Source: DATLYH01 sp035575035
Lineage (GTDB): Bacteria; Planctomycetota; Planctomycetia; Gemmatales; Gemmataceae
Reading direction: 5' to 3'
NCBI GenBank assembly: GCA_035575035.1
Contig: DATLYH010000182.1
Coordinates: forward strand, 1 to 64,000
DNA length: 64,000 nt
The stretch's first letter is position 1. Each line of letters begins with the position of its first letter. The position numbers were made by a program, and so were the translations under genes. Shown here piece by piece: positions 7,738 to 16,814 of this stretch. The notes under the pieces were generated by a model. That model had not been told where the DNA came from. It saw nothing but the letters and a program-made list of their open reading frames with translations, and did not search any database.

Positions 7738-8981
7738 TGGCCCAATTTCCCGATCACCTCAATCATGGGGAGAAACATGCCGACCACCATGAAGCCGACC
7801 ACCAGCCCGAGACCGCAGATGACCAGCGGGAAGATCGCCTTGGTGATCCGCTCGATCATCTGGGCCGTGCGCCCGGCCAAATGGTCGCCCAACTCGGCCA
7901 GGGCCCAGGGGAGGTTGCGGGCCCGCTCGGCTGCATCCACCAACGGGGCCATTGCCGCCGTCAGCAGCCCACGCCGGTACAGGCTTTTGGCCAGCGGCTC
8001 GCCTTGCTCGATCAGGCGGCGGCTCCCCTCCAGCCGCCGTTCCACCTCCCACTCAAAATACCCGGAGTCGGCCAGCACCGCCAGCGCCTGCGGCGCCGGC
8101 ATCTCCGCGCTGAGCAGGATGCCCAGCATCTTCAGCACCCGGCTGCGGGCGTGCATCCGGTACAGCCAGCCGAAGCCTGGCGTGAACCAGCGGATCGTCG
8201 AGCTGAACGTCAAGAGCAAGGTCATCCCCGCCAGCCAGACGAAACCCACTGCCGTACCGATCAGGAAGTAGTCCCAGATGTCGGCCAGCCGGGCGGTGAC
8301 ATCCGGCACCTTGCTGCCGAAGTCGAGGAAGATCCGCTGCATCTTGGGGTGAAGGTACACCATCCAGAAACTGAAGATGCTCAGAACGACGAAGAGCACA
8401 ATCAGGGGGTAAACCAGCCGCGGCACCAGCTCCAGCGACAGGATCGCCAGTCGGGGTCGGGCCGCAGCCTTCAGGCAGAGGGCTAGCTTCCCCGTGGCCT
8501 CACCGATCCCCGCGGCCAGTACCATCTCACGCGACGCCACCCCCGGTGTCAGCTGGAGAGCATAATGCAGCGACACCCCCTGCTCCAACTGATCGGCGAC
8601 GGCCTCAACTTTCCGGTCGAAGTTGCGCTGCCGATACCAGAGCCAGTAGTAACCCGGCAGGACAAAGAAGAAGAGGGAGGCAGCCCAGAAGTCGCGTGCC
8701 GGGCCGTGCGGCCGGTCCTCCAGGTAGGCCCGCAGGGCCGGGGCCAATGGCGTTCCTGATTCGGCGGCGGTGATCAACAGGTTCAGGAACTCTTCTTGCC
8801 GGCCGCGGCGGTAGCTGAAGTAGACAAAGAGCATCCAGCCGTAGAAGAAGCTCACCAGCAGTAGCAGCGGCAGGCCGAACGGCACCCCGGCCAGTACGAG
8901 CAGTGCCCCCGTCGCCACCAGCAGCACGGTAGTCACCGCGATGACACCGACCAGCAGCAGTAACTCGCGGGTGCGGCTCAC
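7734..8981 (-). CDS. gspF: Type II secretion inner-membrane platform protein F (second copy)
   Basis: A 415-residue polytopic membrane protein of the GspF/PilC family, which forms the inner-membrane platform that couples the GspE ATPase to pseudopilus growth. Two T2SSF domains flank hydrophobic segments. Helices are visible near the N-terminus (ELLLLVGVIAVTTVLLVA), in the middle (YPLIVLFVVLSIFSFWMVYL) and at the C-terminus (IFPLVICGLGLVVGFMVVG). I take GTG 8981 as start because it overlaps the upstream TGA as GTGA, matching every other junction of the operon; the longer frame above it is antisense text of the upstream gene. Having two GspF genes in a row is unusual. Confidence 0.88.
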   Translation of the reverse strand: MSRTRELLLLVGVIAVTTVLLVATGALLVLAGVPFGLPLLLLVSFFYGWMLFVYFSYRRGRQEEFLNLLITAAESGTPLAPALRAYLEDRPHGPARDFWAASLFFFVLPGYYWLWYRQRNFDRKVEAVADQLEQGVSLHYALQLTPGVASREMVLAAGIGEATGKLALCLKAAARPRLAILSLELVPRLVYPLIVLFVVLSIFSFWMVYLHPKMQRIFLDFGSKVPDVTARLADIWDYFLIGTAVGFVWLAGMTLLLTFSSTIRWFTPGFGWLYRMHARSRVLKMLGILLSAEMPAPQALAVLADSGYFEWEVERRLEGSRRLIEQGEPLAKSLYRRGLLTAAMAPLVDAAERARNLPWALAELGDHLAGRTAQMIERITKAIFPLVICGLGLVVGFMVVGMFLPMIEVIGKLGQ

Positions 8982-10018
8982 TGGGACAGCCCTTCCAGCA
9001 GCTTGAGCAGCGGCAGCATCAGGGCGATGACGAAGAAGGCGGTGAACATACCCGCCGTGAGGATGATCAGGAAGGGGGGCAGCACGCTCCGCAGCATGGC
9101 CGAGCGCATCTCTGCCTGGCGGCGGTAGGTCTCGGCGATCTGCCGGAGCGTCGGCGCTAGCGTGCCGCGCCGCTCGCCCAGGGCGGTCATCCAGGCGACC
9201 CACTCGGGGACCAGCCCCCGGCCGCGCAGCACTTCGCCCAGCGGCGCCCCCTGACTGAGGTCATCGTGCACCTGCCGGGCGGCGGCAGCCATGATCGGAT
9301 CGCTCGATGCTGCCCCCGCCAGGCGGAACGCCTCCGGCAGCGGCAGCTGGTTATCGACCAGGATGGCCAGCAGGTCGGTGAAGGCCGCCAGCCGGGCCGA
9401 CCGGATCAGGGTACCGATGACCGGCACGGCGTAGACCAGCTGCGCCCAAACGCACCGGCCGCGCTCCGTCAGCCCCAGGCAGACCCGGAGCAAGAACACC
9501 CCAGCCAGGATGGTCGCCAGCGGGATGACGACCATCTCCAGCGGATGCCGGCCGATGCCCAGCAAGATCATGGTCACCATCGGCAGGCGGAGGTTGAAGT
9601 CCTTGAAGATCTGGTCGAACTGGGGAATGATGAAGAAAAACAACACCCCTACCAGAACGAGGCCGAACGCCAGCACCACGGCCGGGTAGAACAGGGCATC
9701 GATGACAGTGGTGCGCAGGTTGGCAATGGTACGGGCATAGACGGTCAGGGTGGCCAGCACCTCGGTGACGCGCCCGGAGCGGACGCCGGCAGTGACCAGG
9801 CCGGCGTAGTAGGGGGGCACCCGGCCGGCTTGACGCTGGAGTGCCTCGGGCAAGGTACGGCCGGCGCGGAGGTCGTCGGCCAGGGCCGCGGTCACGCGCC
9901 GCAGCCGGCCGCGCCCCATCTCCTTGGCCAGGGCCGCCAGCCCCTGGTCGAGCGGCAGCCCCGCCCGGGCCATGCCGACGATCTCGTCATTCAGGGCAGC
10001 AAGCTCTTCGGCGTTCAT
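8978..10018 (-). CDS. gspF: Type II secretion inner-membrane platform protein F (first copy)
   Basis: A 346-residue GspF/PilC-type protein with two T2SSF repeats: an N-terminal cytoplasmic helical domain with ARAGLPLDQGLAALAKE, then a membrane region TTVIDALFYPAVVLAFGLVL typical of the family. The second repeat has LAILVDNQLPLPEAFRLAG and a last helix at the C-terminus, ILTAGMFTAFFVIALMLPLL. It starts one base inside the GspE stop (TGATG) and overlaps the next GspF by GTGA. It acts in the cytoplasmic membrane beside GspE. The two F proteins are different in sequence, so this is an old duplication, perhaps giving a heterodimeric platform. Confidence 0.92.
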   Translation of the reverse strand: MNAEELAALNDEIVGMARAGLPLDQGLAALAKEMGRGRLRRVTAALADDLRAGRTLPEALQRQAGRVPPYYAGLVTAGVRSGRVTEVLATLTVYARTIANLRTTVIDALFYPAVVLAFGLVLVGVLFFFIIPQFDQIFKDFNLRLPMVTMILLGIGRHPLEMVVIPLATILAGVFLLRVCLGLTERGRCVWAQLVYAVPVIGTLIRSARLAAFTDLLAILVDNQLPLPEAFRLAGAASSDPIMAAAARQVHDDLSQGAPLGEVLRGRGLVPEWVAWMTALGERRGTLAPTLRQIAETYRRQAEMRSAMLRSVLPPFLIILTAGMFTAFFVIALMLPLLKLLEGLSQ

Positions 10019-11181
10019 CAGTCATGCTTCCGCGGGCCGAGCACCCGCTCAATCTCCTCCGCCGTGGTCAGGCCGGCCGCCACGGCCCGCTCCGCGGCGT
10101 CGGCGATGGTCGTCCGTCCCGGCCGGGCCGCCGCCGCCTCCAGCGCGGCCGTATCCGACCGGGCCAGGATCGCCTGCCGCAGCGGGGCATCGAGGGTCAG
10201 CAGCTCGGCCAGCAGCAGTCGGCCACGGTAGCCGGTCCCCGCGCAGCGGTCGCAGCCGGCCGGACTGCGGCAGGCATCGCAACGGCGGCGCACCAGACGC
10301 TGGTTCAGGATCCCCTTCAGGCCGCTGGTTAGCAGGTACGGTTCGATGCCCATGTCGAGCAGCCGACTGACCACGCCGCAGGCCGAGCCGGCGTGCAGCG
10401 TGCTGATGACGAGATGACCGGTTAGGGCGGCCTCGATGGCGATCGACGCGGTCTCGCGATCGCGGACTTCGCCGATCATAATGACCTCGGGGTCTTGACG
10501 CAACAAGCTCCGCAACCCGCGAGCGAAATCGAACTCGCTCCCCGGCCGCGCCTGCGACTGGCTCACCCCCTCAATCACCTGCTCGACCGGGTCTTCGATG
10601 GTTACGATATGCCGGCCGCCCGCCCCGGTCCGGACCAGATGACGCAGGCAGGCGTAGATGGTGGTGGTCTTGCCGCTGCCGCTTGGTCCGGTCAGGAGGA
10701 TGGCCCCGGTCCGCTCCCGGAGCAATTCCGTCAGGGCGGCCTCCAGTTCGGTGGGAAGTCCGAGCTGTCCCAGGTCGAGGGTCTGACCGGAGGGGTCGAA
10801 AATGCGCACGACTGCCTTTTCGCCGTGGACGGTGGGGAAAGTGCTGACGCGCATGTCGGGGCCGAACCGAGCCGGGGCATCGCGAATGCTCCCCTCCTGG
10901 GGGACATCGAGCCGGTAGGTGAGCAACTCGGCCATCACCTTGAGGCGCGCCACCAGGTTAGGAGCCAACTCACGGCTGAGCGAGGCGATGGGCTGCAGCA
11001 CGCCGTCGAGGCGGAAGCGCACTTCTACCGCCCGGTGGGTCGGCTCCAGGTGAACATCACTGGCCGAGCGGCGCACCGCCTCGGCCAGGATCAGGTCCAC
11101 CAGCCGGCTGACGCGCGTGGGATCGGCCGGCTCCAGCGCATCGAGCCGGGCTTGAAGGTCGGTGTGCATGCTTTCGGTCAT
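10018..11181 (-). CDS. gspE: Type II secretion/pilus assembly ATPase (GspE/PilB)
   Basis: A 387-residue AAA-like ATPase that powers pseudopilus or pilus assembly from the cytoplasmic face of the membrane. The N2 domain has SASDVHLEP (residues 39-47). Walker A is GPSGSGKT (165-172), the Asp box is TIEDPVE (194-200), Walker B is VIMIGEVRD (233-241) and the His box is TGHLVISTLHAG (254-265). A tetracysteine zinc site (Cys301, Cys304, Cys310, Cys313) is present, as in GspE. The N1 domain is short compared with full-length PilB (about 570), so it is a compact GspE. It heads a six-gene operon in which all neighbours overlap by 1-4 bases. No secretin or major pseudopilin GspG gene is nearby. Confidence 0.95.
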   Translation of the reverse strand: MTESMHTDLQARLDALEPADPTRVSRLVDLILAEAVRRSASDVHLEPTHRAVEVRFRLDGVLQPIASLSRELAPNLVARLKVMAELLTYRLDVPQEGSIRDAPARFGPDMRVSTFPTVHGEKAVVRIFDPSGQTLDLGQLGLPTELEAALTELLRERTGAILLTGPSGSGKTTTIYACLRHLVRTGAGGRHIVTIEDPVEQVIEGVSQSQARPGSEFDFARGLRSLLRQDPEVIMIGEVRDRETASIAIEAALTGHLVISTLHAGSACGVVSRLLDMGIEPYLLTSGLKGILNQRLVRRRCDACRSPAGCDRCAGTGYRGRLLLAELLTLDAPLRQAILARSDTAALEAAAARPGRTTIADAAERAVAAGLTTAEEIERVLGPRKHD

Positions 11182-11235
11182 AGGTCCGATCGCGATGAAA
11201 CTCGGAAGCCGCTGGTGGCCACGAAAGGACTGGTC

Positions 11236-13167
11236 CTATTTCTCCCGCGACTTGATGGCGTTGGTTGCCAGCCGGGCGCTTGCCGAGACCTGGCGGTCGG
11301 AATCGCCGGCGGCGGTCTCCAGCGGGCCCAGGCTCTCCTTGGTGCCGATCAGGGCGAGGGCCTGGCAGGCCGCCACCCGCGTCCGGGTCGGATACTTCGT
11401 CTGGAGATACTTGATCACTTCCGGCTCGGCCGCTGGCCCGATCACCTTCAGGGCGGTGATCACCAGTTGCAGGTCGGCGGGCGAGGTGGTCTCGGCCAGG
11501 AGCGAAGCTACCGTCCGGATGGCTTGCTCGTCCTTGATCTGGGCCAGGGTTTCCACCGCTGCCACGCGGAGGCTTGCCAGGTTCGGAAACCGGGCCGCGT
11601 CCTTAAGCACGGCGATGACCGCCGGCACGTTCTCCTTGGTGCCCCAGAGCCCCATCACTTGCATGGCCTTCAGGCGGACGTCCGGGTCGGCGTCGCGCAG
11701 GAGCGGCTCAAGGGCCTTGCCAACGTCGGCCCGGCGCTGCTCATCCGGGACGGCCTTGGCGAACCACTCGACCGCCTGACGGCGACGGAAGACCTCGTTG
11801 GACTTCAGGTCGGCCAGGTGCTGATCAATCTCCACGTCGCCGCGGCCCAGTCCCTTCAGAATACGTCCGGCCTCGTGCCGGACGCCGAAGTCGGCATGGG
11901 TCAGCAACTTCTTGACCTCCGGCTCGGCCACCGGCCCCATCTGCTGCAAGGCGTTGGCGGCGTTGAAGCGATCGCTCGGTTCTGCCACGAGGCGTTGAGC
12001 CAGCGCGGCCGCCGCCCGTGGGTCCTGCAATTTCGCCAGGGCCAGCATAATTTCGCCGCGCACCTGGTGGGAGCGATCGTTCAGCGCGGCGATCAGCCGT
12101 TCCAGGCTGTCGCGTGTGGCCCAGACTCCCAGGGCGCGAGCGACCGCTACCCGGACCTGGTCGTTACTGTCCTGCAATGCCTTCTCCAGCGCGCGGGCCA
12201 CCTTCAACTGGTTAAGCGGGTCGGGCCGGGCCTGAGCCAGCCACTCGGCCGCGTGGCGGCGCCGGTCAGCCTCCGCCGCCTCCAGGTCGGTCAGCACCTG
12301 CGGCAGCCAGACGTTCTCCTTGGTGCCGTAGAGCCGGACGAGCCGTCGCGCCTCCTCGCGGGTGAAGTGGTCGGGGTGGTTCATCAACTTGACCACTTCC
12401 TTCTCGGCGATGGGCCCTATCTTCTGCAGAGCGGCACTGGCCTCGGTGCGTTGGGTATGGTCGGCCAGGCGCTGGGCCAGCGGCGCTACGGCCCGCTCAT
12501 CCTGCACCTTCCCCAACGCCTGCATCGCATAACGGCGAACCTCGGGGGCGGGGTGGTCGAGGGCCTGCAACAGAGCCGGCACGTTGTCGCGGGTGGCCCA
12601 GATCGCCAGCGCCCGCGCGGCCGCCTCGCGCGATTGCGGATGGTTGTCATTGAGCAGCGGCTCCAGGGCGCGGGCGACTTCCGCCTGGCGCCGCTCGTCG
12701 GGAGTGGTGATGGCCAGAAAGGCAGCCGCTTTCTGCCGACGGCCAGCGTCCAGCGACTTCAGGGCCCCGATGGCGTCGTCGATCTCGTCGGGCGGCCGGC
12801 TCTCGGCTGTGTCCCTGCTTGGGAAGACCGTGGTGAAAAGCAGGTAAGAGACCCCGAAGCAGCCGACCGCCGCGAGCAGGCCGCCGCCAAGGAGCAGCGC
12901 CAGGACGGCCGGCGAGCCAGAGGAACGTTTCGGCCGCTCGATCCCGTCCCACTCATCCTTGTCCTCTGCGGGCCGGCGGCGCGGCGCTGGCCGGGGCCTG
13001 TCCTGGATGGCGCTAGTGCCTGCCGGACGGGCAGGGGACGATAGGGCACTGCTGCCGCCGACGATGAAGATGCGCTGGCAGTTCTTGCAGCGCACCTTCT
13101 TCCCCTTGAGGTTGTCGGGGACCATACCGGTCTCGCCGCAACCCGGACAGACACTCGGGATGGGCAT
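11236..13167 (-). CDS. HEAT-repeat membrane protein with N-terminal zinc ribbon
   Basis: A 643-residue protein in three parts. Residues 1-36 are a small zinc ribbon of the MJ0042 type (Cys7, Cys10, Cys27, Cys30; CPGCG...RCKNCQ). A Pro/Arg-rich linker leads to one membrane helix (about 86-114). From about 130 to the end there are HEAT-like helical repeats of 35-40 residues with signatures such as DPDVRLKAMQVMGLWGTKEN and HPAPEVRRYAMQALGKVQDE. The zinc ribbon would be cytoplasmic and the repeats outside the membrane, or the reverse. ATG 13167 has a GAGGAG site. It lies 54 bp upstream of gspE on the same strand, so it may belong to the secretion operon. The ligand is unknown. Confidence 0.85.
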   Translation of the reverse strand: MPIPSVCPGCGETGMVPDNLKGKKVRCKNCQRIFIVGGSSALSSPARPAGTSAIQDRPRPAPRRRPAEDKDEWDGIERPKRSSGSPAVLALLLGGGLLAAVGCFGVSYLLFTTVFPSRDTAESRPPDEIDDAIGALKSLDAGRRQKAAAFLAITTPDERRQAEVARALEPLLNDNHPQSREAAARALAIWATRDNVPALLQALDHPAPEVRRYAMQALGKVQDERAVAPLAQRLADHTQRTEASAALQKIGPIAEKEVVKLMNHPDHFTREEARRLVRLYGTKENVWLPQVLTDLEAAEADRRRHAAEWLAQARPDPLNQLKVARALEKALQDSNDQVRVAVARALGVWATRDSLERLIAALNDRSHQVRGEIMLALAKLQDPRAAAALAQRLVAEPSDRFNAANALQQMGPVAEPEVKKLLTHADFGVRHEAGRILKGLGRGDVEIDQHLADLKSNEVFRRRQAVEWFAKAVPDEQRRADVGKALEPLLRDADPDVRLKAMQVMGLWGTKENVPAVIAVLKDAARFPNLASLRVAAVETLAQIKDEQAIRTVASLLAETTSPADLQLVITALKVIGPAAEPEVIKYLQTKYPTRTRVAACQALALIGTKESLGPLETAAGDSDRQVSASARLATNAIKSREK

Positions 13168-13185
13168 AAGCGAAGAACTCCTCTG

Positions 13186-13240
13186 GTACACCGGCCGGCT
13201 CACGCCGGCCGCTCGCCTGTTGCTCACGCCGGCCGCTCGC
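13186..13240. repeat. CCGGCCG/GCTCGC palindromic repeat, two units
   Basis: The unit CTCACGCCGGCCGCTCGC occurs twice (13199-13216 and 13223-13240), preceded by ACACCGGCCGG, which makes part of it self-complementary. It belongs to the interspersed family also seen at 28688, 41074, 45185 and 55834. It overlaps the untranslated leader of the HEAT-repeat gene. Confidence 0.75.
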
Positions 13241-13274
13241 TGAAACGGACACAAGCCTGAACAGGGGGCCGGTT

Positions 13275-13309
13275 CAGATTGCAGATTGCAGATTTCAGAT
13301 TGCAGATTT
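13275..13309. repeat. Tandem CAGATTG repeat
   Basis: CAGATTG and CAGATTT units are repeated four times in the gap between the HEAT-repeat gene and the TPR gene. The same text (GCAGATTGCAGATGGC) recurs at 16906-16921 in front of hemB. The remainder of the gap (13310-13455) shows nothing recognisable. Confidence 0.65.
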
Positions 13310-13455
13310 GACGACCTGTCTGCAACCCGAGTCGGAACGATTATGCGGTAGCAAGTGTCCTAATATTACCACATGAAGCCCTATGTGGAACAGACCTTAC
13401 AACGAACAGGCGTAAGGACCCATCGGGAGCGCCGTTGGGGGGCGTAACGCGGCCG

Positions 13456-14712
13456 TCAGTGCTTCGGCTGAACCATCATCAACCCATTCGCCACGAAGGT
13501 GGAGAGAAGCACCCCCAGGAAGAAGAGCGGGAGCAGGATTTCAAAGCCCGGCAACTGGAGGAATGCCAGAACGTGAGCGCCCAGCCCGGCGGCGGCCAGG
13601 AGGAAGGTGTACGCCGCCATCGCCTGGCGCGGCCAGCCCCGTTGACAATGGAACGTCCCCGCCACCGGCAAAACGAGCATTCCGAAGACCAGCGCCAAGG
13701 TCAACAGGAGCGCTTTCTGCGTCGCCAGCCAGACGCTGAAGGTGATCAGCGCCGCCAGGGCCGTCCCCCCTACCCAGTTCGAGGCGACAATCTGTTCCCG
13801 GGAAAGGGCCAGCCGGCCAAAGCGGTTCAGCCGCAGCAGCAGGTTGAACAGCGGCGAGGCGGTCCAAGTCAGGACGGCGAAGACGATGTACAGGATCAAC
13901 AACGGTAGCACCCACGGGGCTAGCTCCGGGTTGTTGCGGGCCAGGCTCCGCAGCGCCCGGTAGCCGAGGTAGCCGCCGATGATCACTCCCCACTGGGCGG
14001 TGCTGCTCAACCGGGACATCCACAGGAAGTACCGGAGCATCAGCCCGTAGAGGAGGTGGCGGGCCTTCAGCGCCTCGACAATCCCCGCCCGGGCCCAGTC
14101 AAGCTCGGGGTTGAGCCGCAGCGCCTCGCGGAAATGCTCCATCGCCTTGGCGTGGTCGCCGGCGTGGAGCAGGGCCCAGCCCTGGTTGGCGTGGGTGACG
14201 GCATTTTCGGGGTCGCGGGCCAGGGCGGCCTCGATGGTGGCCCCGGCCTCGTCGCGCCGGCCCAGCTGGACCAGGGCCATGGCCCGCAGGTTGGTGCAGC
14301 CGGGGTGTTCCGGGTCGATGCGTAGTCCCTCCTCGGCCGCTTCCCGGGCGCCTTGCCAGTCCCGCCGCTCGAAGCGGATGCCCGCCCGCAGGCTGAAGTA
14401 GGTCGCATTCTCCGGGTCAAGCCGGATCGCTTCGTCCAGCGCCTCCTCGGCCTCGTCGTAGCGGTCGCGGTCGTAGTAAACCCGGGCCAGCGCGTAATGG
14501 GCGAAGGCCTGGTCGGGCGCCAGCACCACGGCCCGCCGTGCCTCCTGTGTTGCCTCGGCAAACTGCTTGCGCTCGCTCAGGCAGAGGGCCAGCAGGGCAT
14601 GGGCCATCGGATGGTCCGGATCGCTGGCCAGCTCCTGACGCAGCTCCCGCTCGGCCAGGTCATAGCGCGATTGCTCGAACAAGACCAGGGCGCGTTCGAA
14701 GTGCTGGGCCAT
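13456..14712 (-). CDS. TPR protein with C-terminal membrane domain
   Basis: A 418-residue protein. About residues 1-220 are tandem tetratricopeptide repeats with A-W-Y-D-A-like signatures (ARVYYDRDRYDEAEEALDEA, LRAGIRFERRDWQGAREAAE). The second half holds four or five hydrophobic helices (for example WVLPLLILYIVFAVLTW and LTLALVFGMLVLPVAG), so it sits in the cytoplasmic membrane with the TPR domain probably in the cytoplasm as a docking surface. ATG 14712 overlaps the stop of the upstream TPR-AAA gene as TGATG, so the two are translationally coupled and likely work together. No enzyme motif is seen. Confidence 0.85.
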   Translation of the reverse strand: MAQHFERALVLFEQSRYDLAERELRQELASDPDHPMAHALLALCLSERKQFAEATQEARRAVVLAPDQAFAHYALARVYYDRDRYDEAEEALDEAIRLDPENATYFSLRAGIRFERRDWQGAREAAEEGLRIDPEHPGCTNLRAMALVQLGRRDEAGATIEAALARDPENAVTHANQGWALLHAGDHAKAMEHFREALRLNPELDWARAGIVEALKARHLLYGLMLRYFLWMSRLSSTAQWGVIIGGYLGYRALRSLARNNPELAPWVLPLLILYIVFAVLTWTASPLFNLLLRLNRFGRLALSREQIVASNWVGGTALAALITFSVWLATQKALLLTLALVFGMLVLPVAGTFHCQRGWPRQAMAAYTFLLAAAGLGAHVLAFLQLPGFEILLPLFFLGVLLSTFVANGLMMVQPKH

Positions 14713-16055
14713 CACAGTTTCAGATACTTGAGGATGTCGTCGTAGATGCCGCCCTGATTGGAGTACAGGGCGTAATTCCGTGCCGTCGCGAACCACTCCC
14801 GCGTCGTCGGCCGGATGGTCGCCGCGGCCGCCGCCAGGTCTTTGGTAGTCAGCGGTTTCGGCACCCCCGCCTGGAGGGCCTGGCGCAGTTTGGCCTCCAC
14901 CGCCTGATCGACCACCGCCTTCAGGTCGGCACCCGAGAAGTGCTCGGTCTTTTTGGCCAGATAATCGAAGTCAATCGCCTCGACCGGCTTGCCGCGGCAG
15001 AGGATGCGGAGGATAGCGGCGCGGGCGGGAGCGTCGGGCGGCGGCACGAACAGGATGCGGTCGAACCGGCCGGGCCGACGGAAGGCGGGGTCAAGGTGCC
15101 AGGGGGCGTTGGTGGCGGCCAGGATCAGCACCCCCTCATTGGAAGCGCCAATACCGTCCAGCTCGGCCAGGAACTGGTTGATGAGTTGCCGGCCGCCGCT
15201 ATGCCTCATGTCGGAGCGGGCCGCCCCCAGCGCGTCCACCTCGTCGAAGAAAAGGACGCAGGGCGTGTTGGCCCGGGCCCGTTCGAAGACCTCGTGCAGG
15301 TTGCGCTCGCTCTGGCCGATCCACATATCAAGGACTTCGTTGATGCCGACGGCCAGGAAGCCCGCCTGGACCTCGCCGGCGGTGGCCCGGGCGAGATGCG
15401 TTTTCCCACATCCGGGGGGACCATACATCAGGATGCCGCCGCCGATCGGCTTGCCGTAGGCCCGATACAGCTCCGGGTGAGTCAGGGGGTAGATGATCTT
15501 CAGTCGGATCTCGTCCTTGAGCGCGTCCATGCCGCCGATATCCTTGAAGGAGATGGCCGGCCGCTCGACCGGGGTATCGGCCGGCGCGGGGACCTCTTCC
15601 CAGGCCGCGCGCATCCGCCCGTCCACGACCTCGCGGCCCGCCTCGTCGGGGCCGATGCCGAGCCGGCCCGCCAGCTCCGGATCAGCAACGGACGGATCGA
15701 TTTCGACCGCATGGCGGTACTGGGCGACAGCCCGGGGCACGTCCCCCGCTTGCAGCATCAACCGGGCATGCAGCAGGACGGCGCGGGCGGGGGGCTCAGG
15801 CGTCTTGAGGAGGTCCTCGACGATCACCAGCGCCTGGCTGTACTTACCCTCCTGATAGAAGGCGGTGGCCAGGCCGACTTTCAGGCGCTGGTTGTCCGGC
15901 GCCAGGGCCAGGGCCGCGCGGTACTCGCGGGCGGCCTCATCGGGCCGGCCCAGGCCGAGGAGGGTATCGGCCAGGTGCTGCCGCAGCGGGATGTTCTCGG
16001 GGGAAAGCCGAACCGCCTCGCGAAGAGCTTGCAGCGCATCGTCACCGTGGACCAT
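14712..16055 (-). CDS. TPR-AAA ATPase (Cdc48/Vps4-type)
   Basis: A 447-residue protein made of N-terminal TPRs (about residues 3-125) and one AAA ATPase module. Walker A is GPPGCGKT (212-219), Walker B is VLFFDEVDA (267-275), and the second region of homology ends in RRPGRFDR with arginines at 327 and 330. A C-terminal lid has HFSGADLKAVVDQAVEAK. This is the classic remodeller architecture of the Cdc48/Vps4/FtsH clade without the protease, so it probably unfolds or disassembles protein complexes recruited by the TPRs. It is coupled by a 1-base stop-start overlap to a TPR membrane protein, a likely anchor or partner. Its ribosome binding site is weak. The substrate is unknown. Confidence 0.93.
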   Translation of the reverse strand: MVHGDDALQALREAVRLSPENIPLRQHLADTLLGLGRPDEAAREYRAALALAPDNQRLKVGLATAFYQEGKYSQALVIVEDLLKTPEPPARAVLLHARLMLQAGDVPRAVAQYRHAVEIDPSVADPELAGRLGIGPDEAGREVVDGRMRAAWEEVPAPADTPVERPAISFKDIGGMDALKDEIRLKIIYPLTHPELYRAYGKPIGGGILMYGPPGCGKTHLARATAGEVQAGFLAVGINEVLDMWIGQSERNLHEVFERARANTPCVLFFDEVDALGAARSDMRHSGGRQLINQFLAELDGIGASNEGVLILAATNAPWHLDPAFRRPGRFDRILFVPPPDAPARAAILRILCRGKPVEAIDFDYLAKKTEHFSGADLKAVVDQAVEAKLRQALQAGVPKPLTTKDLAAAAATIRPTTREWFATARNYALYSNQGGIYDDILKYLKL

Positions 16056-16241
16056 GATCCATTCAACCCATCAAGGTTCCGGGAGCCCCGTAATGCCACC
16101 GCTCAGGATAACCGAAGTACGGCCGATGTCAAAGCACCAGTCCAGTCGCCTTCCTTGACGCCTGCGGAGGAACGGGATAGCATCCGAAGCAGCAGACGCC
16201 ATCGGCGTTGGCATCTGTGAACGGACACCTGGAGGCGATCC

Positions 16242-16814
16242 ATGCCGCACCCCACGCAGTTGACGGCCCGGGACAGCGGCCTTCTGGTGATCGACGTACA
16301 GGAAAAACTGCTGGCCAAGATTCCCACGGCCGATGCGGTGGTGCGGAACGCTGCCTTTCTGATCGATGCCGCCCGCCTGCTGGACGTGCCGGTCCAGGCG
16401 ACCGAGCAGTATCCCAAGGGCCTGGGACCGACGGTGCCGGAACTGGCCCAGCGGCTCCCCGAGCGGCCGGACAAGTTGGCGTTCAGCTGCTGCGCGGTGC
16501 CGTCCGTGGTCGCGGCGCTTCGCCGCGGCGCCCGCTCCAAGGTGGTGCTGGCCGGTATTGAAACGCACGTCTGCGTTCAGCAGACCGCCCTCGACCTGCT
16601 GGCACTCGGCTTCCAGGTGGCCATCCCGGTCGATGCGGTCGGCAGCCGTTATGCCGTTGACCATGAGTATGCGCTGCGCCGCCTGGAGAAGGCCGGCGCC
16701 ATCCTGACCACGGCCGAGACGGTTGTCTTCGAATGGATCGGCGGCGCCGACCACCCGCGTTTCAAGGAGGTCAGCAACTTGGTGAAGTCCCGATCGTCTT
16801 CTATGGTCTCCTGA
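16242..16814 (+). CDS. Isochorismatase-family cysteine hydrolase
   Basis: A 190-residue single-domain hydrolase of the isochorismatase/nicotinamidase superfamily. The catalytic triad is visible as Asp18 (LLVIDVQEK), Lys78 (PDKLAFSC) and Cys111 (AGIETHVCVQQT); the cis-peptide GIETHVC signature is intact. The nearest subgroup is the YcaC-like hydrolases with a Gly-Ile-Glu-Thr-His motif. The natural substrate cannot be read from sequence. The start ATG has GGAGG six bases upstream. It is divergent from the TPR-AAA gene, with a 186-bp gap, and lies about 160 bp before hemB. Confidence 0.92.
   Translation: MPHPTQLTARDSGLLVIDVQEKLLAKIPTADAVVRNAAFLIDAARLLDVPVQATEQYPKGLGPTVPELAQRLPERPDKLAFSCCAVPSVVAALRRGARSKVVLAGIETHVCVQQTALDLLALGFQVAIPVDAVGSRYAVDHEYALRRLEKAGAILTTAETVVFEWIGGADHPRFKEVSNLVKSRSSSMVS

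Noticed and set aside
10495..13044. Very long plus-strand frame opposite gspE and the HEAT protein
   Set aside because: The minus strand has intact Walker motifs and HEAT repeats; the plus frame is Gln/His/Gly-rich antisense.
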